A stretch of 16,421 bases of DNA from an uncultured Clostridia bacterium (GTDB lineage Bacteria > Bacillota > Clostridia > TANB77 > CAG-508), in the NCBI GenBank assembly GCA_944393755.1, contig CALYBF010000015.1, positions 1-16,421 on the forward strand, in the 5' to 3' direction. This document shows, piece by piece, positions 6,617-12,990 of the stretch. Under the pieces are notes generated by a model. It saw only the letters and a list, made by a program, of their open reading frames with translations. It had not been told where the DNA came from and did no database searches. Both the position numbers and the translations under genes were made by a program. Position 1 is the first letter of the stretch. Every line of letters begins with the position of its first letter.

Positions 6617-8054
6617 TTATCTTTCTAAATCACTATCTAAAGTCTTTTTTTTATTAACTGCTTCTTCAAATACTCCTAATATTTGCTTTGTTATACCTTC
6701 TTGTGAATAATGTTCTTTTGTATAATCAACTATAAATTGATTATCAAATTTATAATTTCCTGTTAAAACATTACATACCGCATCACTTAAAGCTTGGCTA
6801 TCATCCATAGGCACTAATACTCCGGGCAGGTGTTACGTATGTCTTACTTTTGTCTGATATGTCTTCTCTATTTACATTCATTATTCCTGGAATTCCACCT
6901 GAATTTGTACCAATAACAGGATGTCCACAAGCCATACCTTCTATAACTACCAAACCAAAAGGCTCATTTCTTGAAGGTATAACTGATAAATCTGATAATG
7001 ATTGTATTCTTCTTACTTCGTCTGTATTTTTTCTTCCAACAAAATGTGTATTTTTTAAACCTAATCTTTTTGCTTGTGCCTTTAAGTCTCCTTCTAATTG
7101 CCCTGAACCAACAATTAATGTTAATGGTTTTATTCCTTGTTCTTGTAATTCTCCTTCATACTTACTTGCTGCATCTAATAATACATCTATTCCTTTAAAA
7201 TCTGCAAACTTTCCTACAAAAGTTACTAATTTATCATAATCTAAATCTATTTCTTTGTCTTCATCTGTATTTTGAGAAACTAAACTTCCTATTACATCTT
7301 CTTTTGTTGCTGTTTCATCAACATAAAACTTACTTGTATCATATCCATTTTCTATTAATTCTACTTTGCTTGCAGCCATTGGAAATAGACTTTTAAATTT
7401 TTCTTCTTGTGCTTCTGATATAACAATTATTTTAGAAGAATTCATTGCTGCTCTATTCGCATATTCTATATATAAATTGTATTTTTCTTCTTCCTCTTTT
7501 AAATGTTTTATTTTTTCCGGATCTGTTTCACTCTTTAAAGCACTTCTTACTTTTTTTAGTTCTTCTTTACTTCTTTCAAATCCCATTAAGTCTGTTCCGT
7601 GTATTGTTGTAACAACTGGTACACCTGTTTCTGTTGCAATTGCTGTTGATATCCAATTATGTTGTCCGTGAATTATATCTGGTTTTGATTCTTTTACTTC
7701 TTCATTTATCGCTTTTCTAAAAGCCATTTCGTATTCTCTTATTTGTTCTAAGCTTGCATCCCAAAAATTTGCAGTGCTTTCAGTATGTGTTGTAAACATC
7801 AAATAATTAAAATCACATTGTCCTGGTATTACTTCTGCATTTTCTTCTTCTGATTTAAAAGGTACTATGTGATATTTTACTCCAGGTATTTTATCAAAGT
7901 CTGTTTTATTATTTGCTGTAATAATTGTTACATTTTTTCCTTCTTTTAAATATGAATTTGCAAGTGCTGTTACTTGTACTCCACTACCAGCTCCATATGT
8001 AGGAAATGCTGTTACCATCAGTATGTTTTTTACATTAGTTTGTTCATTACTCAT
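6617..8054 (-). CDS. GT4-family glycosyltransferase with one +1 recoding site
   Basis: A GT-B fold retaining glycosyltransferase of the GT4 type. The N-terminal Rossmann half opens with ILMVTAFPTYGAGSGVQ. The C-terminal half has the sugar-nucleotide motif EPFGLVVIE (364-372, the EX7E pair) followed by GMACGHPVIGTNSGGIPGI. The frame breaks at CGG 6824-6822 after residue 410. Omitting one C joins TPA to GVLVPMDDSQAL, the usual G(x)LVP..D step of GT4 enzymes, and gives 478 residues. An insert with several charged helices (about 160-195) is longer than in minimal GT4 proteins. Ribosome binding site AAAGGATGA. It is convergent with asnB. The acceptor is unknown; a cell-envelope or exopolysaccharide role is only a guess. 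No signal peptide or membrane helix is seen, so it is cytoplasmic or peripheral. Confidence 0.85.
6822..6824 (-). other. CGG recoding site in the glycosyltransferase gene
   Basis: On the minus strand the zero frame reads GCC CGG AGT ATT and stops seven codons after the CGG. Skipping one C gives GCC GGA GTA TTA GTG CCT, that is PAGVLVP. The same kind of shift, at the same codon, restores a glycine as in asnB and gatD, but on the opposite strand of the chromosome. Confidence 0.82.
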
Positions 8055-8089
8055 TTTTCATCATCCTTTTTTATAAAATTTATACTTAT

Positions 8090-8118
8090 CATATATCATA
8101 TTTTTTTACATATTACAA
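8090..8118 (-). promoter_or_regulatory. Possible promoter of the glycosyltransferase gene
   Basis: On the minus strand TTGTAA (8118-8113), a 17-base spacer, then TATATG (8095-8090). Both boxes are imperfect; the surrounding DNA is very AT-rich, so chance matches are common. Confidence 0.35.
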
Positions 8119-8146
8119 GTATATTTGTATTTTTTCGTCTTTCACC

Positions 8147-8175
8147 TTGTATTTTATTAAAATTATTGTTATATT
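8147..8175 (+). promoter_or_regulatory. Promoter of the YcxB-like gene
   Basis: TTGTAT (8147-8152), a 17-base spacer, then TATATT (8170-8175) with a TGn extension at 8167-8169. An AGGTGAT ribosome binding site follows at 8182-8188. Confidence 0.55.
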
Positions 8176-8192
8176 TTTATTAGGTGATTTAA

Positions 8193-8708
8193 TTGAAAAT
8201 ATTGTTTAAAAATACAACTAAATATACAAAAGCAATATATAAAGAATTTGTAGAATTTCATAATAAAAAATATAATTTCCAATATACATTATTTAATATA
8301 TTTATTATTGCTCTTTTAATCTTTTTTGTTATTTGTCAAATTAGATATAAATATTATGTATTAGCAATAATAAGTTGTATTATTTTTACAGCATTTTGCT
8401 TATATAGATATTTCCACCCTATTTCTGTTGTTGTAAAAGAATTAAATGGAAAAACAATTAAAGAAGAAAAAAGTTTTACTTTTAAATTTTATGATAAATA
8501 CTTTAAAGTTGAATCTGGTATGGAATTAAATCTTGTAAAATATTATAAATTAAGAAGATGTTTTGAAACAAAAGATTTCTTTTATTTATATATAGATAAA
8601 ACACATGCATTTTTGATAAATAAAGAAAACTTTTCTATAGGTAATTCAAATGATTTTTCTAAATTTATTAGAGAAAAATGTTTTTTAAAGTTTAAAAAGA
8701 TAAAATAA
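8193..8708 (+). CDS. YcxB-like membrane protein
   Basis: A 171-residue protein starting with TTG, placed by the AGGTGAT ribosome binding site five bases upstream. Two membrane helices (about 33-50 and 54-71) are followed by a soluble beta-rich domain. Its pattern (FTFKFYDKYFKVES, LVKYYKLRRCFETKDFFYLYI, AFLINKENF) fits the YcxB-like C-terminal domain. Function is unknown across the family. It is a single gene, convergent with the nucleotidase gene through a shared terminator. Confidence 0.65.
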   Translation: MKILFKNTTKYTKAIYKEFVEFHNKKYNFQYTLFNIFIIALLIFFVICQIRYKYYVLAIISCIIFTAFCLYRYFHPISVVVKELNGKTIKEEKSFTFKFYDKYFKVESGMELNLVKYYKLRRCFETKDFFYLYIDKTHAFLINKENFSIGNSNDFSKFIREKCFLKFKKIK

Positions 8709-8713
8709 GTTTA

Positions 8714-8738
8714 AAGAGAAGATTAAATTTCTTCTCTT
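8714..8738. terminator. Bidirectional terminator
   Basis: AAGAGAAGA (8714-8722) and TCTTCTCTT (8730-8738) form a perfect 9-bp stem with a 7-base loop between two converging genes. AT-rich tails lie on both sides. The stem touches the stop codon of the minus-strand gene. Confidence 0.75.
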
Positions 8739-9522
8739 ATATTATTTTAATAATGTTATTTAATTCATTAAAATTACTATCGTTTTCTGTAAGCAGAATA
8801 TCAAATTCTTTTTTATAAGCTTCTATATTTTCTAAATCTTTATCTAAAAAACCGACTTTAATTGTATTTTCTTTATTATCTGTCATATCAATATCTTCTA
8901 TAGTATCACCTAAAAGCAGTCTATATTTTCTATTTAAAAATTCTTCTTTCCATTTACCTTTTAATTTTCCTTTTATTGTTTTATTTACAGTATGTATTAA
9001 AGAATTTTCTAGACTTTTTGCGTTACCTTTTTCATCAAATATAAATGTATTACTAATAAGTAACATATTATTAAAAAAACAATTATTTTGTTCTAAAAAT
9101 TCTTTTATAACACTTCCAACTCCCGCAGATACTATTACTATTGGTATATTGTATTTATTAGCAAACTCTAAAAATTCCTTTGCTCCTTTCCTAAACTCTA
9201 ATTTACTTGATTTTACAGCTTCTTGTAATTTATATTTATTAAAATTGAATTTGTAGTAAATATTCATGCAAGCATTGTACCACTCTTCCATTTTTTCTGT
9301 TTTTTTCTTATATGATATATTATAATCTATTTCTATTGGTCTATATTTATTATACAAATTACTTATTTCTTCAACACATCCTTTATCTGCTGCTTTTCCT
9401 GCAACATCCCAAGAATCTAAACTATCATATGTTGTGATAGTTTTATCAAAATCAATTAATACACAAAAATTTTCTCTTGTTAATTTTATTTGTTCTAATT
9501 TTTCTTTATTTATATACTCCAT
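8737..9522 (-). CDS. UMPH-1-like pyrimidine 5'-nucleotidase (HAD superfamily)
   Basis: A 261-residue HAD phosphatase resembling cytosolic 5'-nucleotidase III/UMPH-1, which removes phosphate from pyrimidine nucleoside monophosphates. HAD motif I is DFDKTITT (24-31, nucleophile D24, acid D26). Motif II is VSAGVGSV with S132. The lysine of HTVNK (181) fits motif III. Motif IV is LLLGDTIEDIDM with D206 and D210. Family landmarks YRPIEID, MEEWY and FRKGAKEFLEFANKYNIPIVIVSAG align with UMPH-1 at matching spacing. The ATG at 9522, with GAAGGTGA upstream, is preferred to the GTG at 9531. No nucleotide-salvage neighbours are present. UMPH-1 is best known from eukaryotes; substrate specificity here is inferred from motifs only. 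Confidence 0.75.
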   Translation of the reverse strand: MEYINKEKLEQIKLTRENFCVLIDFDKTITTYDSLDSWDVAGKAADKGCVEEISNLYNKYRPIEIDYNISYKKKTEKMEEWYNACMNIYYKFNFNKYKLQEAVKSSKLEFRKGAKEFLEFANKYNIPIVIVSAGVGSVIKEFLEQNNCFFNNMLLISNTFIFDEKGNAKSLENSLIHTVNKTIKGKLKGKWKEEFLNRKYRLLLGDTIEDIDMTDNKENTIKVGFLDKDLENIEAYKKEFDILLTENDSNFNELNNIIKII

Positions 9523-9583
9523 TTTTATCACCTTCTAAATTTTACAATAAGAATAGAAAAATTACAAGAAGAAAATAAAAGAA

Positions 9584-9614
9584 GATAGAGTCCCCTACTT
9601 TAGGAAACTCTACC
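9584..9614 (-). terminator. Terminator downstream of the 101-residue gene
   Basis: GATAGAGT (9584-9591) and ACTCTACC (9607-9614) pair (one G-U), extended inward by CC/GG pairs. On the minus strand the stem is followed by a T-rich tail. A second small hairpin, AAAACC/GGTTTT (9619-9637), lies nearer the gene. Confidence 0.65.
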
Positions 9615-9669
9615 TTTTTAAAACCAATTATGGTTTTTATTTTAGAACTTTTCTCTTTAAGAAGGAATT

Positions 9670-9975
9670 TTATAGAAAGAACGGCACTCTATAACGTCCA
9701 ACTAGCTTTTCTAGAGTACTAAGCTCTTCTTTGAAATCACCTTCTAGAGTCTCTCCTTTTTGTATGTCGAATCTCTTACCTCTTTTATTTTTTCCGAAAA
9801 TCTTCTTCATTATCTCTCTTTGTCCAATTCCCAAAATCGGGAATCTCATTGCAAACCTATTTTTTGTTAGGTCTGCTGTAACTTTAAAACTAAACTCTGG
9901 TTCTTTCTTCAATCTAATTGCATAGGTTAAATCTGTGCCATTGTGAACAATATCTGTAACTTCCCATACTGCCAT
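9670..9975 (-). CDS. Small basic protein, unrecognised
   Basis: A 101-residue protein I do not recognise. It has no membrane segment, signal peptide or cysteine. The N-terminal 45 residues alternate polar and hydrophobic in a beta-strand pattern (WEVTDIVHNGTDLTYAIRLK). The middle is strongly basic (KKIFGKNKRGKRFD) and the end hydrophobic. It is likely real: it has an AAGAAGGAA ribosome binding site, a good sigma-A promoter and its own terminator. Its base composition is visibly richer in G and C than neighbouring genes, which may point to acquisition. It diverges from murT. Confidence 0.6.
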   Translation of the reverse strand: MAVWEVTDIVHNGTDLTYAIRLKKEPEFSFKVTADLTKNRFAMRFPILGIGQREIMKKIFGKNKRGKRFDIQKGETLEGDFKEELSTLEKLVGRYRVPFFL

Positions 9976-10033
9976 AAAAATTCCTTCTTAAATTAGTTCT
10001 AATACAATAGGCAAAACATATACCTATACTATA

Positions 10034-10062
10034 ATGATACCACTAATTTGGAAAATAGTCAA
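10034..10062 (-). promoter_or_regulatory. Sigma-A promoter of the 101-residue gene
   Basis: On the minus strand TTGACT (10062-10057), a 17-base spacer, then TATCAT (10039-10034). Confidence 0.6.
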
Positions 10063-10081
10063 AATTATGTTAATTTTTTTG

Positions 10082-10110
10082 TTGTTCTTAGTTTTTTCTT
10101 ATGATATAAT
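10082..10110 (+). promoter_or_regulatory. Promoter of murT-gatD
   Basis: TATAAT at 10105-10110 with a TGn extension (10102-10104). TTGTTC at 10082-10087 lies 17 bases upstream as a partial -35. The ribosome binding site GGAG (10129-10132) is eight bases before the murT ATG. Confidence 0.65.
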
Positions 10111-10140
10111 TATTAAAATTTTAAAGATGGAGATTAGTTT

Positions 10141-11451
10141 ATGAGAAATTTTTTTATTATATTAATTATGAAAATACTACATTTAATACTAAAAATTTGT
10201 GGTAAAAATGGTGGTAATTTTTTAGGAAAAATCGCATATAAATGGAACCCTAATATTTTTAAATATTTTAAGGTGAACTCTCCTGTGATAGCTGTTACTG
10301 CTACAAATGGGAAAACTATGACAAACAATGCAATTGGATATGTATTAAAAACTGCTGGCAAAAAAGTACTTAGTAACCAAGAAGGAAATAATATGGAAAC
10401 AGGAATATTATCTACAATACTAAAACATTGTACTTTAACCGGTAAAATAAAAGCAGACTTTTTAGTTTTTGAAGTAGATGAAGGCTATATACCTGTGATA
10501 TTTAAAGATTTCCCATTAAACACTTTAGTTGTATTAGACTTCTTCAGAGATCAATTAGATAGAAATGGTGAAGTTGAAACTTTAATTTTAAAAATTAATG
10601 AATTTTTAAAAACATATAAAAATAATTTAATATTAAATGCAGATGACCCAAATGTTGCAAGACTTGGAAAAGCAAACCCTGATAATAAAAATGTATATTA
10701 TTTTAGTGTAGAAAAATATAAATATGCATCTATAGAACAAAAAGAAGCAGGAGAAGGAAAATTCTGTCCATTTTGTAAAACAAAACTAGAATATGATTAT
10801 TACCAATATTCTCACATTGGTAAATTCAAATGTCCTAATTGTGGTTATGGTAATAATGAAATTTATAAACTAGCAACTGACGTTAATTTAAATAATAGAA
10901 CTTTTAAAATAGATGATATAACTTACAAAATTAGGTTTAATAGTATTTATAATATATATAATTTAACAGCTGTAATTGCTTGTTGTAATTTATATAATAT
11001 AGACACAAAAATAATTAAAGAAGCTTTATCAAAATTTGTACTAAATAATGGTAGATTAGAAGAAGTAAAAATAAATGATGTTCCTACTATAATCAATTTA
11101 GCTAAAAACCCTACTGGCTCAAATGTAAGCCTTAGAATATTAAATGAAGATGATGAAGAAAAAGAATTATTATTTGTTTTAAACGATAATTTAGCAGACG
11201 GGCTTGATGTTTCTTGGATATGGGATATTAATTTTGATAATTTAAATAATGTAACAAGGATCATAACTTCTGGAACACGTGCATATGATATCGCAATTAG
11301 AATAAAAACATCTGGTTTTGATTCTAATAAAATAGAACCTTATTTAAATTTATCTGAAGCGGTAGAAAATTTATATAAAACAAATACTAAAAAATACATA
11401 ATTGCAAACTATACAGCACTACAACCTACAAGAAAGGAATTAAAATTATGA
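10141..11451 (+). CDS. murT: Lipid II isoglutaminyl synthase, MurT subunit
   Basis: A 436-residue Mur-ligase-like protein. With GatD it amidates the alpha-carboxyl of D-glutamate in lipid II, producing D-isoglutamine in the peptidoglycan stem. The ATP loop is TATNGKT (53-59). A four-cysteine zinc ribbon is inserted in the central domain (CPFC 209-212, CPNC 231-234), a hallmark of MurT. INLAKNPTGSN (318-328) is followed by DNLADGLDVSWIWD (349-362), whose aspartate is implicated in the MurT/GatD reaction. The last codons overlap the gatD ATG as ATGA, so the two are translationally coupled. The protein acts on the cytoplasmic side of the membrane. There is no in-frame CGG in this gene. Confidence 0.96.
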   Translation: MRNFFIILIMKILHLILKICGKNGGNFLGKIAYKWNPNIFKYFKVNSPVIAVTATNGKTMTNNAIGYVLKTAGKKVLSNQEGNNMETGILSTILKHCTLTGKIKADFLVFEVDEGYIPVIFKDFPLNTLVVLDFFRDQLDRNGEVETLILKINEFLKTYKNNLILNADDPNVARLGKANPDNKNVYYFSVEKYKYASIEQKEAGEGKFCPFCKTKLEYDYYQYSHIGKFKCPNCGYGNNEIYKLATDVNLNNRTFKIDDITYKIRFNSIYNIYNLTAVIACCNLYNIDTKIIKEALSKFVLNNGRLEEVKINDVPTIINLAKNPTGSNVSLRILNEDDEEKELLFVLNDNLADGLDVSWIWDINFDNLNNVTRIITSGTRAYDIAIRIKTSGFDSNKIEPYLNLSEAVENLYKTNTKKYIIANYTALQPTRKELKL

Positions 11452-12198
11452 AAGAGTTAAAAATATTATATTTATATCCTGATATATTAGAATTATATGG
11501 AGATTATGGAAATATCCAAGTATTAAAATATCGTTTAGAAAAACGTGGTTTTAAAGCAATAATAACACCTTATACCATTGGCGATAAAACACCTAATTTT
11601 AAAGATTTTGATATAGTTTTTGCAGGTGGCGGTGCCGACCAAGAACAAAGTATATTAGCTAAAGATTTAATAAAGTATAAAGATAATATAAAAGAAGCAA
11701 TAGAAAATAAAGTGTTTTTCCTTCTTATATGTGGTGCATACCAACTATTTGGTAGATATTATAAAGATGTAGACGGAAATATAATAGACGGTTTAGATAT
11801 TTTCCCTTATTATACGGAAGCTATCAATGATAGAAAAAAAAGATGTATTGGAAATATTATTATTGATGTAACTTTAAATGGAAATAAGACTAAAGTAATT
11901 GGTTTTGAAAATCACGGTGGACAAACTTTTGATATTGATACTCCTTTTGGAGAAGTCTTATTCGGTAATGGTAATAAATTTGGTGATAAAAATGAAGGTT
12001 TCTTTTTAGAAAATGTGATTGCAACATATTTACATCGGACCTCTTCTTTCTAAAAACCCAGAACTTTCCGATTATATCATTAAATATGCACTAGATAAAA
12101 AATATAATGAAAATATAGAATTAGAACCTTTAGATGATACTTTTGAAAACTTATGTAGGAAACAATTATTTGAAAGATTCTTAAAAGAACTCCCTTAA
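11448..12198 (+). CDS. gatD: Lipid II isoglutaminyl synthase, GatD subunit, one +1 recoding site
   Basis: The glutaminase partner of MurT, a class I (triad) amidotransferase of the CobB/CobQ type, which supplies ammonia for lipid II amidation. The catalytic cysteine is C95 in LLICGAYQLFG, and the catalytic histidine is H196 in ATYLH. The frame breaks at CGG 12036 directly after H196; the zero frame ends five codons later. Omitting one C gives ATYLHGPLLSKNP, the conserved family motif, and an intact frame to TAA at 12196. The product is 249 residues, close to known GatD. The 53 restored codons look fully conserved. It overlaps murT by four bases and ends in a strong terminator. GatD activity is needed for cell-wall amidation, so quantitative recoding would be expected. 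Confidence 0.9.
12036..12038 (+). other. CGG recoding site in gatD
   Basis: The zero frame reads CAT CGG ACC TCT TCT TTC TAA. Skipping the C gives CAT GGA CCT CTT CTT TCT, that is LHGPLLSKNP. The glycine follows the catalytic histidine and is strongly conserved in this amidotransferase family. Confidence 0.84.
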
Positions 12199-12225
12199 AG
12201 AAAAATTTACTTCTTTAAGGGAGTT
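12188..12225. terminator. Strong terminator after gatD
   Basis: AACTCCCTTAAAGAA (12188-12202) and its exact complement (12211-12225) form a 15-bp stem with an 8-base loop. It overlaps the gatD stop codon and is followed downstream by a T-rich tract. It lies between converging genes and may act in both directions. Confidence 0.88.
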
Positions 12226-12229
12226 TAAT

Positions 12230-12466
12230 CTACTTCTTTTTTTTAATAGCACAATATGCTTTGTAAACTAGTCCGATAACACCACCTATGCATATTGCAG
12301 GAATTAGAAATATTCCCACCATAAGCAAAGGTATTCCTATTGTGCTTAGCACATAAGGTGCTATAACTATTGCCAGTACTGATATGATAGCTATTGGTAC
12401 AACTACCATCATCAAAAGAAGCAGATTTTCCTTTTTACTTTCAAAGACCTTAGAAATTCTTCCCAT
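12230..12466 (-). CDS. Small two-helix membrane protein, unrecognised
   Basis: A 78-residue protein with a basic N-terminus (MGRISKVFESKKEN), two long hydrophobic segments (about 15-37 and 44-68, rich in I, V, L, G) and a basic tail (AYCAIKKKK). The charges suggest both ends face the cytoplasm. An AAAGGA ribosome binding site and a good extended -10 promoter support it as a real gene. Base composition is richer in G and C than the neighbouring genes. No family is recognised. Confidence 0.65.
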   Translation of the reverse strand: MGRISKVFESKKENLLLLMMVVVPIAIISVLAIVIAPYVLSTIGIPLLMVGIFLIPAICIGGVIGLVYKAYCAIKKKK

Positions 12467-12520
12467 AACACTGTCCTTTCGTAATAGTAAAAGGTCTATA
12501 AAAACAAAGAAACTATATTT

Positions 12521-12549
12521 ATTTTAACATAAAATATCTGATTTTTCAA
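12521..12549 (-). promoter_or_regulatory. Promoter of the 78-residue membrane protein gene
   Basis: On the minus strand TTGAAA (12549-12544), a 17-base spacer, then TAAAAT (12526-12521) preceded by TGT, an extended -10. Confidence 0.65.
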
Positions 12550-12556
12550 GAAAAAC

Positions 12557-12587
12557 AAAGAGAAGCAGAACTTACCTACTTCCCTTT
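12557..12587 (-). terminator. Terminator after the 73-residue gene
   Basis: AAAGAGAAGCAG (12557-12568) pairs with CTACTTCCCTTT (12576-12587) over 12 positions. In the minus-strand RNA two of these are G-U pairs, and the stem runs into GTTTTTC. It separates the two small genes into independent transcripts. Confidence 0.65.
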
Positions 12588-12598
12588 TTTGAATAATG

Positions 12599-12820
12599 CT
12601 ACTTGCTGTGCTTTTTAAGTTCTCCCAAGCAATATATAAGGTTCTTAACTTCTGCTTCCATATCTTTGATTGTCTTCAAAGGAACATCAGCTTTCCTACC
12701 ATTTGTTATTGCTTTTTCAATCTCCTGTCTAATAGCTTCTGCCTGCCGAACAATTGCCTCTCCTGCGACTTCAATTCCCTTAACATCACAAAACATAACA
12801 TTGTTCACTGCATCAAACAT
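12599..12820 (-). CDS. Small helical protein with an in-frame CGG, unrecognised
   Basis: A 73-residue frame starting MFDAVNNVMFCDVKGIEV. The ATG at 12820 is chosen over the one at 12835 because TAGGAGA lies just before it. Two helical stretches are predicted, one of them IVRQAEAIRQEIEKAI with coiled-coil spacing. No family is recognised. It is the only uninterrupted frame here that contains an in-frame CGG (12748-12746, read as Arg in VRQAE). A +1 shift there would end the protein after 13 more codons. Base composition is richer in G and C than its surroundings. It is thus probably a recent arrival, or not translated as drawn. Overlapping open frames on the plus strand lower confidence. Confidence 0.45.
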   Translation of the reverse strand: MFDAVNNVMFCDVKGIEVAGEAIVRQAEAIRQEIEKAITNGRKADVPLKTIKDMEAEVKNLIYCLGELKKHSK

Positions 12821-12893
12821 TATTTCTCCTAACATAGTATAAAAATACTTATGTTAATATAATAACATATATTTATTCATAATTCAACTATAA

Positions 12894-12989
12894 GGGACGT
12901 TTCCTTTGCGACTTTTTAGTCGCAAAAGGGACAGATCTCTAAAAAGATGTGTCCCGAATTGGTCAAAATGTCCAAAATGAAACGTCCCC
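12894..12989 (-). repeat. Folded repeat element, copy 1 (full length)
   Basis: A 96-base element bounded by GGGACGTTTC and GAAACGTCCC as an outer stem. Inside are two strong hairpins: TTTGCGACT/AGTCGCAAA (12905-12926) and GGGACAGATCT with AGATGTGTCCC (12928-12955, one G-G mismatch). TTGG/CCAA around 12959-12975 may form a third. It ends one base from the nrdD stop codon and may terminate nrdD transcription. A shortened inverted copy lies upstream of nrdD at 15282. The form resembles REP/MITE-type elements moved by outside Y1 transposases; that link is inferred. Confidence 0.75.
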
Positions 12990-12990
12990 A

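Noticed and set aside
6850..7671. Plus-strand open frames within the glycosyltransferase gene
   Set aside because: They are antisense shadows; the minus-strand frame has clear GT4 motifs.
10134..10361. Minus-strand frame opposite the murT start
   Set aside because: It is antisense to a conserved ATP-binding region and has no supporting signals.
12596..12842. Plus-strand frames opposite the 73-residue gene
   Set aside because: Neither has a convincing ribosome binding site. The minus-strand frame has one, and a terminator follows it. The choice is not certain.
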